From contig CM070873.1 of assembly GCA_036365515.1 (NCBI GenBank), positions 226,005,876 to 226,069,875 on the forward strand: a stretch of DNA of 64,000 nucleotides, read 5' to 3'. Shown piece after piece: positions 38,131 through 50,030 of the stretch (within the stretch, counting starts at the first letter, position 1; each line of letters begins with the position of its first letter). The notes under the pieces are model-generated. The model ran no database searches and was not told the origin of the DNA. It saw only the letters and a program-made list of their open reading frames with translations. Source of the DNA: Torymus aiolomorphi (Eukaryota; Arthropoda; Insecta; Hymenoptera; Torymidae). Both the position numbers and the translations under genes were made by a program.

Positions 38131-40510
38131 ATAAATCGCTATTGTTCTTTTATATTAATTATTTTTATATGTCTCGCCAATAAAACAGAATTAGTATAGT
38201 AAAGGGTGCGACACCACCTCAATTCACAACGTAATACTCACGTACAATATATTCCATCAAGTGATACTTAAGTTAGCGTAAGAAATCTTCATTTTTTGCA
38301 CGAGACAGAAAACTGTCTAAGAGATTAGCTCAGAATATTACTATTTTTCTGACTAAACCAAATTTATAATAAATTCAATACTGTCTATTTCTCAACTAGC
38401 TTCGAACAGTGACACTACGAACTTCACAGAAAGAGGAAGAGGGGACTACCTAAGATGATCTGCTCCACAACCGAGCATCTATACCATGCATGCAGGTCCT
38501 CTCCCTCTCTTTCTCTCTCCCTTTCTCCCTTTCTCTGTCCTACGTTGCCCGTCCGCAAAAAGCGAATAAGATGAGAAAAGAGGTAGAGTAGGTGGTGAAC
38601 CGCAGCTCCGCCACGACTACGACGAGATTGCGCCCGCTTTATCGCTTTCGCATCAGCACCCTACTTCTCTCATCTACTGGCAGGGCGCATCGTCCAGCAA
38701 CTAAATTTCTCTCTTGCTTCCTCTTTATCTTTCTCTTTCTCCTGCTCCCTCTTTCTTTCTACAAGCGCATCCACCTAGCCAGATACAGAGCTGGGTGTGT
38801 ACGTAGGCCAGCCCGCTAAAAGAAACGATTCTCGGCAGCGAGAAATTCCCCGGCGGCGGTAGTGGCGATGATTCGCTCATTCCTTCTTCTGTATGCTTCT
38901 TTTCCGGCTCGTTTGCAGCTTTCCTCCCTTTCTTCCTCGATTTCATGGCGGTGGTGGCCGTTAAACGATGCAAATTCGTGAGTAGCTTTTCCACGCGTGA
39001 CAATTGGGGATATATATTTTTAGGGCATGAAAGAGGGCGTCAAAGGAGGGACAGCGTATCTGCGGCTTTGTTCGAAAGAGTGGGCATGCGCCTGTACATT
39101 AATAGTGTAAACTATTGCTTTTGATAAAACAGCGCATCCCAAGAATCAGCGAGAACGAGCAGAAAATTTGAAGAGAGAGAAAGAGGGAGAGAGGAGGAGA
39201 GTTAGAGCAAAAGGGGTAAATTTTTTCAAAGTCGCCGTAGAAATATGCTAGCCATGTAGGTTCATAAGCTCGGCGCTCTGTCTCGCACAATTCTTGTATG
39301 CGCGAGTGTCATTTTCTCTTGTTTTTTTGCCTTACTAGCGGCACCGTGCGTATTTATTTCCCGCTCGCGTGGTTGTGTAATTTTCCTATTTATATATTCA
39401 GCCATATCGCGCAATTTAATTTAATTTTTTCTGATATTACGTTAACGAGTGCGTTTCTACTCTGCTTTACGATAAAAGCATGTATTATGATATGGATCTA
39501 GCAATAACTTGATACAACGATCGATAGTTGGAATTTAACATCGTTTTCATTGTTTCGATGTCTGGAGGATATTATTGACGTTAATTCTATTAAGCCCTAT
39601 TATTATATAATTATTATATAATTATACTATTATAAATTATAATTTTCATTTAAATTTGGCACATAGTAATTACTGTAATAGTTAATTTAATAAATAGAAT
39701 TATAAACTGTTTATTGTGCTATTAAATAATATTATGGTGAATAGTATATATCTTTTTGTTCATAGTTATTGATCAATAGTTAAATATATGAATATGATGC
39801 CTAAAATTGTTATCACAACTGTACAGTGATTATATGTGATATGCTATTTATTGTTTCATGAAAGCAATCAACAGAATTTGAAATTTGCTGGCACCGTCAT
39901 AATATGAATTTGGTTTACATTGTTAGTTCAATCAACAAATAAACTTTAACCTCAATGAGTCAAAGTTCAATTATCAATTTTCATCATGGCTAAATATTTA
40001 AGCATTATTCTAAAACCATTTTTATATACAGCAAGAATTATAAATCATAATGATATCGGACAGTATATATAGTTAAAATTTTCGAGGAAGAATAAATTTA
40101 CATGTTAAAATTTTTGAATTTTGTCATTTGCTGTTTGCCTTAAGGCAAAGGCTTGCAAAATTTTTCACAAACGTTCTATAATGAATCGGGAAATTTGGTA
40201 TTGTATCATTATATAAGTTTTCGAAACTTAAGTCAAACAAAACTATTCGTATACCTAACCAAATTTTATCGCATGCAAATCACACATCCCCACCCTACAT
40301 ACCTCGTGCACCGTCCTGCTCTGTAAATTCTATGTCCTCATCCAGCTCTTCATCATGAGTTAATACGTCGAAGGAAATTACTGAATCTTCTAATCTATTG
40401 AATATCTTGTTAGAAACTACGCCTAATCGCACATTGCCGCCGACTACAACCGATTGTATACGCAATTAACCTATAGATTTATTTACATTAAACTAAGAAA
40501 TTTTCCAAAA
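38131..40510. other. non-coding, CpG/CT-rich patch at 38440-39330, then AT-rich
   Basis: The patch has CTCTCCCTCTCTTTCTCTC-type pyrimidine runs and a GCGGCGGTAGTGGCG word. The open frames are low-complexity. From 39340 the sequence is AT-rich with short palindromes (TTTGCCTTAAGGCAAA at 40135-40150). No gene recognised. Confidence 0.4.
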
Positions 40511-41040
40511 TCAGATTTCACAGGGTATTAATATAGGGGCTATTACTAGACTGTCGGACGCTCTACGATTGGTATCTAACTGATTGCAGGAAATATCTCT
40601 CCAGCTTAATGCTGCCAAAACTTAAGCAATCATGTTCGGATCGGCAAAACATATTGTTGGGAGGCGGTGCCTTGGCTCTCTTTGATAACACCACCCTGGG
40701 TCTCGCTCTTATATGGAACAGTAAACTTTCTTACGAACCGTATGTAGATAGTGTTGTCAAAAAAGTTAACAACAAGTAGTTATGACATACATAGACTCTG
40801 ATTTATCAACTCATGTATCACTGAGAGCTTACGTCGAAGATTAGTTAAAGCTTTGGTGATTCCCCACCTCATCTACTGCTGCGAGCGATCTGCCTACGTA
40901 CAGAATACTCGACTGCAACGTCTTAGCAACTACTGTAATTGATTCCCGCAGAATGTATTTCGACTTCTTAGTTTAATGTAATTTAATAATTTAATGTTGT
41001 TTTAATCTGTGTGTTAAACTCCTATTACTTTATTTATTAA
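40511..41040 (+). pseudogene. second LINE reverse transcriptase fragment, heavily broken
   Basis: Reading across several frames gives GINIGAITRLSDALRLVSN, then LQEISLQLNAAKT (palm/thumb border: LQL.NAAKTQ-type block), AIMFGSAKHIVG, WNSKLSYEPYVDSVVKKVN, and finally LRRRLVKALVIPHLIYC and NTRLQRLSN. These blocks are the order expected in the C-terminal half of a jockey/R1-like reverse transcriptase. Stops (at least three) and frameshifts break it. It is a different, more decayed family member than the fragment at 37373. A TTTATTTATTAATAAAT stretch at 41031 may be its 3' tail. Confidence 0.75.
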
Positions 41041-41965
41041 TAAATGTATATTTTTGTTCTATTGTACAATGAAGAATTATCTATGTCTCTCTCTCATTCG
41101 ACTCTTTTTTTGTCGCTTTTTTTCTTTATGAGAGCACGCGCTGGCAACGACGCACTTAATCGACGCCGTCTGGCGGGAATCCTCAAACGACAATTTCCGC
41201 GCGACGACCCGCGAGAAACGTTTCAGCCGAGGAGAAAGAACCGGTGGTAGCGGCGGCGGCGGGATTAACTCGCGATTCGAGCGGGCAAAGTGCGTTTAAA
41301 TTGGATCTTTCCGAGTATTTATCCGTCGTGCTGGCACATCTACAGACCAGTAGGTGATCAGTGGCGATCGCGTTTGATCTCAATTATAACGCGGAGCGTC
41401 ACCAGCTGGCTGATAGCAACGCGAGCATTTTCGTTCGGCTATTTCCGTCAAGTTTAATTAATTGCTTGTCGAAAGTTTTGAATATCTCCAATGATCGCGC
41501 GTCAATATTGGTAGAAGACTCATTTTATTGGAAAAAGTTTTGTACGCGCGGCTGGCCGTGTGTATTCGATGAAAGCTTTTTCAATAAAACACTATTTTAA
41601 TTAGGAAGCACGCGCTCGTTTCAATTTCCAGCGCAAAGCTGTCTTTTGCTTTAACTTTTCAAATGTTAGTTTGCGTTTGTTGTACTTGACATGTCTATTG
41701 CATGTTAATTTTGGGTATGTTTTCTGAATAAATACTCGAATTTCTGGTGAATGAAAAATAGGGTTATTCAATTACTTTTTCGGTAGCTTTTGGATTTTCG
41801 TTGAAATTTAAAAATATTTTACAGATATTGTATACTCTCTACCAAAAATTAAAATGATAAAAGAAACTTCTATTTGGCGAGTTTCTGTCAAATAAATTAT
41901 TCCATGCATCTATAAATGAAACGCATGTCACTTGATCATACTATTTACTTTTTATGTGATAACAA
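41041..41965. other. non-coding with CpG-rich patch at 41130-41560
   Basis: The only frames are short and unsupported. The patch contains GCGGCGGCGGCGGG near 41250. Confidence 0.4.
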
Positions 41966-42130
41966 TACCCTGCTGGAAACCGTACATTTTTCTCCCATTT
42001 GTGAAACGATTTTTCGAACATTTTCTAGCCATTTTATGGCGATTTCGACCAATTCGCCATAAAATGACTAGAAAATGTTTGAAAAATCGTTTCACAAATG
42101 GGACAAAAATGGACGATTTCCAGCAGGGTA
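41966..42130. repeat. small palindromic MITE, 165 bp
   Basis: TACCCTGCTGGAAA begins the left arm and its reverse complement TTTCCAGCAGGGTA ends the right arm. The arms (about 80 bp) pair almost throughout, for example CATTTGTGAAACGATTTTTC with GAAAAATCGTTTCACAAATG. As expected for a palindrome, near-identical open frames occur on both strands. It is a foldback/MITE with short GG/CC-rich termini; superfamily unknown. Confidence 0.88.
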
Positions 42131-44423
42131 CTTGAATCGACTTTTCCGTACCTGTTCTGTCCAATTATCATTTTTACAAACAAAAATAAGCAGCCGGATG
42201 CTCGCCAAAACCCATCTAAAGTTTGTTACTCGAAACTTATATGAAACTCACTGCGGAAAAATAACGAACTAGTATATCGTACTGTAGAAAAGGGTATAGG
42301 TTCTGTATGTTCGCACTACAGTTTACCAGTGTAATACTCTCGTTTCTTATTTACGTACAGTGCGCTGTGTATGTGGGGAAGCGAACTTGGCGAAATTCGG
42401 ATTAAACGATTCGGGCGTCGAGTTACTCTGAATTTCTTAAGAAGTTCCATTCACAGCGGGAGCTCGATATTCGCGCGGCACGCTCTCGTCGAGCGACTTG
42501 TCGATACGGGTCGACCCAATTAAAGGGAGCGAACGATCCACACCCCAACTCTTCTTCGGAAAGTTTTGCGCTTCCAAGACCGTTCTCATGTCTCAGAGAC
42601 GTACCTCTTGCTCGTGTTCTCGTTTTCTACTAATTTTCTATGCTGCAGCTCGTTCTTCTCTTCCGCGTGGTCTTGGAGATTTTTTTTATTCCCGCACTGT
42701 TTTTCTGCTTTCTTACTTCACCCTTCCGTGTACATGCTCATTTTGCTGGATTTCCTTTCAGACAAGGGAAATCGCAATTCTGCTACTAGACTGCTGAAGG
42801 AGAGTAATGAAAATTGGGGTTTCTCTATTTCATACAGAAGCTAGTTTAATTCTATACATGTCAAAATAATTTTTACAGAAGCTTATGCACCTTCATGAAC
42901 AAGGAAATAATTAAATGAAACTTATTTTTCATGATGATTTCCAGACTTATCTGTCTGATACACACCTCCTAAATTTATGTGAGGTAGATATTATAGAAAT
43001 CTGTGCAACACTTTATCTATTTATATTAAAAAACCACTGGTACATTTAAGTGATGCTATTCTAATTTCGACTGACAGAAACTATATGATTTTGTAATCGA
43101 CTTAACTGTTTTGATTCATGCTCAACTTATTCTCACAGATGTATTTTAATATCGATTGACCCACCAGCCTACAGAAATTATTTCCACCACATATTTTATA
43201 CATGTAAAAATACTCAATCACTTTCAATTAAAAATTGGGCAACATTTCCAAAAGCCTTCCCTACAAATCGTCAATCAACACGCGACGGCTTCATTGTATA
43301 CACATAAATGCGAGCAATGGAGCATGTATTTGGCTGTGCAAATCTATATCACGCTGCTCCACTGCCTATATTTTCGCACTCGAATAAAGTACCGCTCGTG
43401 CTTTTTATTTCTGTGCATTAGACTGAATTTGAAACTAACGAGAGCTCCCGCCGCTCTAATCTATGCCCGAAATATCTACGTTTGCACGCTAGTGCACCAG
43501 GCTAGTACACGTGAAACTGTACCCGCATTAAAGAGAGATCGTATATTGATCGCTTTTGAAAATCGCGGATTATGAACGTTAAATCATAATGACGCGAATG
43601 CTCACGCCATCGCGCATGTATATAAAAGCACATAGGCGAAGCTAACTGAATATTCCTGTGGGAGATGCGCACGTGTGCATGTTAACTCCATTGCGCATGT
43701 GTTTGTTGTTGTGTACGCTCGTGCATATGTATGCAGCAGGCGCGTGTGAATATGCATGTCGATGTATGTGCAGACATCATACCCAATAGAAAATATGGAG
43801 CTACTGTGTGTGACAGAATTTTGTGTTGCCACAAACAAACTGTTACATCGTACTATTCAAATTAGTCAGTAATAAATGTCATCGGAAGTAATGATAATTC
43901 AAAGCGATCTATTAATAATTACAGTAAATTTGTTAGGAATTTGTATTTTCATATTTATGCTCGACGCAAAGCGTCATTCAATGCAAAGGCGAGAATTCAA
44001 TTTTACGTTGATTACAGAGTAATTTTGCACGATTACGAGTTTGTTACCTAAAGAGAGAAAACTCGCTTTAAAATACGCATCCAATATCCCTGTTCGAAAA
44101 GCGCCCGTCGTGGAACCTTAAATAGGTCCAATTCATCACCTTACCGCCCCGACTCAGCTCGCAGCCCTCATCAATATTGTGTCTTTTTCTTCTCCGGTTC
44201 ACATGCACCTAGAGTTCTCTAAATTTTCACCGGCTGGCTGTCAGCGCGGACTATATTGACGCGGACAGCGACGGGAGGGAATTAAAATTCCAAGTGCTGA
44301 AGAGAGAGCGAGCAAGCAAGAGAGACGGGCGAACTACTGGTCGATCGGCTATGCGCGACATTGCAGCTGTTGCTGCACTCTGTCTCTTTGGGAAACAAGC
44401 CGAAGACGAAAGCATGGTGGGAG

Positions 44424-44427
<4 letters not shown>
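42131..44427. other. non-coding, CpG-rich patch at 42350-42760
   Basis: No recognisable gene. The 43156-43575 frame (139 codons) has no domain and no splice context. The flanks are AT-rich. Confidence 0.4.

Positions 44428-44488
<61 letters not shown>
44428..44488 (+). repeat. (GA)n microsatellite
   Basis: About 60 bp of pure GA dinucleotides inside a GC-rich patch (44200-44600). Confidence 0.97.
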
Positions 44489-44491
<3 letters not shown>

Positions 44492-45161
44492 AAGAAGAAG
44501 AAATACGCTATCCCCGTGGCGAAAAGCCCGATCGTTTTAAGTGGATCCTCGCTGCATACGTAAGGGCTCATAAGGCGAAAGAGGGAAGAAGACAGGAAAG
44601 GGGTGCAATTAAAGATTGCTGTAAGGCACTGAGAGACTGTATATATGTAGAAATACATTTTCTACGAAGAGAAATCTCTCGCCAGAGCTGAAAAATGGAA
44701 AACAAACGCTGATACCGCGCGTTATATACGAATTGGCCCGTTGTGTTGCGTCAAGATTAAGAAGCCCCCGTGCGACGCGTCTGAATTTTAAGTGACACTG
44801 CGGCAGACGATTTGAATATTTATGAAAAAGGTACAGGCTATATACCGACCTCGCGCTCCAGCGCGCGAAAAATAGTTTGCCCGCTCCAATTAAGATAACT
44901 TAACCTCAGCCGCTTTGCATTTAACGTTTATTCGCCTCCGGGTGATGTTTTCTCTTTTCCCACGCTGGCTTTTCTTTTTCTGTCTAATGAGACGGAATGT
45001 TTTATGGTCGCGCCTGGCTAATAGCGCAGTGAATTTGTGGTAGGTGCGTGCACCTTGTAGCACTTTTCGATGAAAATGTCATTAATTATTAAGATATTTT
45101 CATCAGTTCTGGGTGCAGAAAATTACAGTGAAAAGTACGGATGAAAGATTTTTTGAGCTTG

Positions 45162-45202
45162 TTTATTATTGATATTATTATTAACATAATATCAATAATA
45201 AA
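45162..45202. repeat. perfect 16-bp hairpin
   Basis: TTTATTATTGATATTA (45162-45177) and its exact reverse complement TAATATCAATAATAAA (45187-45202) are separated by 9 nt. AT-only stem, so it may be chance or a simple-repeat product. Confidence 0.6.
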
Positions 45203-45439
45203 TGAGTCTTTAAAGATTCAACAGTTGATGCGGAAAATTTTGGTATTTTAATGCTTTTCAATAATGCTCTTCATTCCTTAAGTCTGTTATTAATCGATTT
45301 GACCCAATTGTCGAAAAAATAATCACAATCATTTGATTTTCAGCAAAAGAACTGTAATACCTAGTTTTGACAATACTTAAACGAAGCATAAGTTTAGCTA
45401 TAAAGATTAAAATATTTTTCGAAGTGTGACCGTGTTTAC

Positions 45440-47280
45440 TGAAAGTCTTGTGGATTCAAAAGTAGCCGAGAACTTGTTAGTTGCACAACACGCCCAGTGA
45501 GCTAAAAGTTGAAAAGCACTAAATTACACACAGTATATCATCATCGGTAGTGTAGCATTGTATGTAGAAACTCCATTAGACTTACAGTGCAGGCACATCT
45601 CTCGAGAGTTGTTACCTTATCACGTTTCCATTTCGCGGCATTGTAGATGGCTAATTTATCGAACCAAGCGAGATAGATAGTAATTGGTCCAGCTCAAGTA
45701 CATCGTATGAGTGTGGATCTCTGGTAGAATTTTCTCTTACATGTAGTCGAATAAATCACTATAAAAAAGAACTCTTCTACTATATCTAGGCACAAGTAAG
45801 ATTCACTGTAGGACGAAGGCGCTGACTTCGAGAACAAGTTTAAGTGTTGGATTCTTAGACCAGTGCATTTCGGGCACTCTCTTTCGCTTAGAAAGACGTA
45901 CAGAATTAGTTTCGCCACGTTCGGCATTTATGACTAATGCTTTAATTTGGCGAATGTGGGGTGTCCCGTGGGATATACAAGAACTTCGGTACGAAAAGGA
46001 GTTATAGTATGGTAGTAGGAACTGATTTCAAGGTAGTCATTGTATTAGCCATCTACTGTCAAGAAAGCCTTACTCAAGAATAAGATACTACTGCTATTAC
46101 TAACCTGTTTTAAGAATGTCACGAACAATATCCTGGTGGATAACTTTATTGTAGGGAGTACGAATTTTCGAGTGTAGAGAATATTTTGACATGGACTTGG
46201 TTATTATTATTGTGACCTGGTGAGATGCAAGGTTGGGGAAGAGGAGGCACTCATGTAGGCAATTTTCTTGGATGATAAGCACGAAGATAAATAAGGCATA
46301 GCACCGACTATTGACAAATTCACCGAAGATAGATCTGGTGTGAGAAAGAGTTAAGCACCAAATGAAATTTCTTTCCAACTTGATTTAATACGACTTAGGA
46401 TCTGAAACACAACAGAAAGGTTTCCGCAACTATTCTTAATGCTTCAAAGAAGAAAAACTTCGTGTTGTATCTTATCCCTGTTGGTAAGAGCCGGAAAAAA
46501 TAACTTAGTGGAACAGGGACGGAGCTCAAGAAAGTAATAGCAGGTTTTTAACAAGTAAAAGCGCGATTAGTGCTTACTAGATAAAAAAATGCTCCAGAAA
46601 AGTTTAGAGGCAATAAAGATAGGAAATCCAGTATGCAATGATTGTCAGCTGGGCGGAATAATATTATAATGACATCAGCGAGTTGCATGATGCTGTTAGA
46701 CTCAGTCACCTTATGTAGAAACTCAATGATCAGGTAACGGTAATCATAGAAGTGGACCCAATTAGATGGTGCAAGAACGGGTGAATGACCATATAATGTT
46801 ACTTAAAGATGTATAGATTTTAATCTAATTTTCCAGAAAGACGGTTTGAAACTCTGTGCCTGTAGCCACAACTAAAGCAAGCAATGTATATGTTACATGC
46901 ATAAACAAAGCGAGATACGTATTTAGTGTGTTCCTGAACGGAACGAAACTAGATACTGTCTTTCCTATTCTTTTATAGAAGGGCCTTAATTTCCTCCATC
47001 TCTAGTAAAGTAGTATATCTGGATCTAGGTCTTGTATCGGGGTTTCGTCGCAAGTCAGGCACCCGTAAGACATTGCGACTAATTACTGTAGGCTAATTAA
47101 AGTGGCTCAAGGCTGATTGATAGGTATGTGAAGGACAGGACAACCCTTAGAGTACCGAAATTTGGGGTACGTGATCGTTCTAAGAAAATGCATAAAAAAG
47201 TTATTTCATATCATGGATTGACCATGTGTGAAATGTCGATCATGGGTTGAGTAGTATACTGGCTTTCCGGTCTTAAATTA
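45440..47280. other. unidentified 1.8-kb block of balanced composition
   Basis: Compared with its neighbours this block has even base composition, no foldbacks, no GA runs and no long AT tracts. Reading frames on the minus strand are broken into pieces of 77 and 92 codons (45694-45927 and 46100-46378), with other partially open frames between. It looks like a decayed coding sequence, perhaps a retroelement, but I recognise no motif. Confidence 0.3.
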
Positions 47281-47606
47281 ATAATCTTAAATTTTTTCAC
47301 TTGAACTAACCATATGTTTATTATCCGACTTGGAGTTGAGTGAAAAAATTGAAAAAAATCATTGTCCTAGTTGTCCGAGTTTGACATCGTTCATTACGAA
47401 TCAGTTATCAGATTTTTAAAATTCAAAATGGCGGATTGAAGGTGGTGGTTCTTAAAACAAAAAAAAAAACACATTATAATATTGATGACAGTACCAGAAT
47501 AATTTGGGTTTGGATTCGTCATTTTTGAGAATTTTGTTTTCTACAATAATAAGTAGGTTTCAACTGATAAGAATTTTTCTATCGGTCTTACAGTCTTACA
47601 AATTGA

Positions 47607-47990
47607 ATTAAAATAATTAATATTTATGGCAGTCAGATTAGTAATTGTAAAGACAAGGATGATAAATGTTTAAAATCGGGAGTAGTTTATAAAATTAATT
47701 GTAGGGATTGTAATGGTTGTTATATTGGTCAAACGGGTAGATATTTGAAAAAGAGAATATATGAACATCAATATAGTTTACGCAGCTCAAGTTGTGCATC
47801 GGGTTTGAAAAAACATTGTTTAAATAGTTTGCATTCTTTCGATTTTGGGAGTGTGGATATTTTGGAACAAGAGATTAAGAATAAATATAAGAGGGAAAGC
47901 CTTGAAAGTATTCACATTCTAAGAAATCAGAATAATGTAAATTTAATGATAGAGTCAAGTAAATTAGATAACATTTATCATTCTTTATAA
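47607..47990 (+). pseudogene. Penelope-like element GIY-YIG endonuclease, C-terminal fragment
   Basis: Open from after TGA (47604-47606) to TAA (47988-47990), about 127 codons. Key residues: NCKDKDDKCLKSGVVYKINC, then CRDCNGCYIGQTGRYLKKR and IYEH. This has the VYKI...YIGQTGR...KKR.YEH pattern of the GIY-YIG nuclease and the preceding CxxC pairs characteristic of PLE endonucleases, which nick the target for reverse-transcription priming. The usual N-terminal reverse transcriptase is absent, and the upstream stop lies inside the terminal repeat, so this is a 5'-truncated relic even though the nuclease frame is intact. There is no proper start codon; the internal Met at 47745 falls after the catalytic motif. 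Confidence 0.88.
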
Positions 47991-48095
47991 ATTTAAGTAA
48001 GAATGGAAAGTTGGAGAGGGGAATGTGGATGGTGGTGGGGGTAAGAAAAAAGAAGGGGGTATGGGGGTATATAAGGAGGTGCATCGCGGGTTTCA

Positions 48096-48154
48096 TTTCA
48101 GTCTCTGAGGAGGAGCCGGAGCGGGCTCGAAACGTTGGACAATGTGCACTGAGA
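48096..48154 (+). ncRNA. hammerhead-ribozyme-like motif (copy 2)
   Basis: TTTCAGT (48096-48102) can pair with ACTGAGA (48148-48154) as helix I, with one T-G wobble. The core is CTGAGGA (48105-48111), one G, stem II GAGCC (48113-48117) with GGCTC (48124-48128), GAAA (48129-48132), and a stem III of ACGTTG with CAATGT (48132-48137 and 48140-48145, one G-U). The base at the cleavage position would be G rather than A, C or U, helix I is offset from the core by two bases and the stem III loop is only two bases. It is therefore probably degenerate, inactive or folded differently. It lies about 100 bp downstream of the endonuclease frame, where PLE terminal repeats carry such motifs. Confidence 0.5.
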
Positions 48155-48631
48155 GAAGAGTTTAGTTCCCTCAAATAAACATATTTATTTGATATTCCCT
48201 AAATTTAATTAATTTGTTCGAAATATTCTTTCATTAGATCACGATAAATATAACTTTAAAATAATTAAATAATCGCTTTTGGAGAATTGAATAGATATTT
48301 ATATGAAACAAATATTTGGTAACTATTACCAAATCTTAATTGAGATAAATATTCCTGTGTTTGTCGACCGTCAATCGACCCAATATGCTTATACATGTTC
48401 TATATATGTGTGTGTGCACACCGAACTATAGTTTTGAGTACATTGAAAAAAAAGTCTATTTCTGCTCGGGATCCAAGCGAAATCTGCTTTGCTAGCCCAA
48501 GCAAGCGGCGTAAAGCAACTTCTGCTCATTGACCCATGTTGTTTTTACTTGGCAGTAAAATGAGATATTTGCTTCGTAGAGGGCCGGTAGAATTAACCTG
48601 AGAAACAGTCGAAAATAATGGATGTATGTAG

Positions 48632-49192
48632 CTCACGTCTAGGCGTCGAACGTATCCATAGCGTCGTCTAGGTGTGCGAGATTGACGATGATGGAGTCAA
48701 GGAAGTGCGTTCCGTACGTTTTTGCGTCTAGGTATCGGAACATATACAATGCGTGGTCCAGGTGTTCAAGGTGGCCAATGATGGAGTCTAGGTGGCGCGC
48801 TCCGTAGGTTTTCGTGTCCAGGTGGTGAAACATGTCCAAGGCGTGGTCTAGGTGTTCGAGGTCGCCGATAATGGAGCCTAGATGGTGCGCTCCGTAGTTT
48901 TTCGGGTCTACGTGTTGGAACGCATACAATGCGTGGTCCAGGTGTTCGTGGTCGCCGATGATGGAGTCTAGGAAGTGCGCTCCGTAGATTTCTGAGTCTA
49001 GGTGTCGAAATATAGCCAATACGTTGTCTAGGTATTCGGGATCGCCGGTGATGGAGTCTAGGTGTGCGCTCCGTAGGTTTTTGAGTCTAGGTGTCGAAAT
49101 GTACTCAATGCGTTGTCTAGGTATTCGAGGTCGCCGATGATGGAGTCTAGGAAGTGCGCTCCGTAGGTTTTAGCGTTAAAGTGTTAAAACGT
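48632..49192 (-). repeat. 90-bp tandem repeat array, 6 units, coding-like on the minus strand
   Basis: Each unit is 90 bp and, read on the minus strand, would encode 30 residues patterned HLD..TYGAHFLDSIIGD.EHLDHALY.F. Four units are in one uninterrupted frame from ATG 49019 to TAG 48639. The upstream two units carry a 1-nt deletion (near 49061), and the last unit is closed by another 1-nt deletion that creates the stop. The units differ by about 10-20 percent. I recognise no domain. The multiple-of-three unit length keeps frames open automatically, so coding is unproven; the indels argue against a current protein. Confidence 0.85.
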
Positions 49193-49421
49193 ACACGTCC
49201 CGACACCTAGACTCAAAAACCTACGTAGCGCACTTCCTAGACTCCATCATCGGCGACCACGAACACCTGGATTACGCATTGTATGCGTTCCGACACGTAG
49301 ATGCGAAAACCTACGGAGCGCACTACCTAGACTCCATCATCGGCCACCCCGAACACGTAGATCATGCATTAGATACATTCCGACACGTAGACGCGAAAAA
49401 CTGCCGTACTGTCAGGTAATA
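49193..49421 (+). repeat. same 90-bp repeat in opposite orientation, about 2.5 units
   Basis: Read on the plus strand these units again encode RHLDSKTYVAHFLDSIIGDH-type residues, in an open frame that ends CRTVR and TAA at 49419-49421. The two arrays meet head to head near 49190-49196, forming a large inverted structure inside the composite element. Confidence 0.85.
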
Positions 49422-50030
49422 TATGCTTTAGTACCGCCTGGTCGGTAGCGCTTTAAGAGTTAAGTAGATCGCACTCGAGACACAGACTTAAATTGCTTTT
49501 ATGCCAAGCAAAAATTGCTTTGGAGGTGTAAAGCAAAATTCACGAATCGCGCGGAAGGTTGATTCGATTGTATAAATGAATACCTCAGACCGATGAAATT
49601 TCATGTAATAGCTGATGGTTGCAATGTCATTTCAAGAAGAGATTTGGAATAAAACGAAATAAACTAAATATTTAAGTGTTTTTTATTTTCCGACTACAAA
49701 TAAATTTTCTGCAGTTGATCTTACTGTATATAAATATACGAATTAATAAAGAAAAATTTGATTTACTCTTAAAATTATATTTATATTGATACAAAACTTA
49801 TTTTATTCATATATGTACATATTTCAATCAAATATGACATATTTATTGTAATTCTATGCTTATTTATTAGAAATTAGAATTTGGTAATTATTAACAAATA
49901 TCTTATTGTGCCGAACGACTACGTTTGGTTTGTTCAAGTATGATTTGGAAACTGTTACTAAATATTCATTTGCTTGTATTTCAATTGATATTTGATAATA
50001 GTTACCAAATTTATTTGGCGTAACCAAATT
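49422..50030. other. AT-rich interior of the composite element
   Basis: No gene. Near 49910-50025 it contains words that pair with 48305-48345 (TTTGGTAAC/GTTACCAAA). Confidence 0.5.

Noticed and set aside
44294..44563. 89-codon frame with Glu-Arg run
   Set aside because: Product of the (GA)n tract at 44428-44488.
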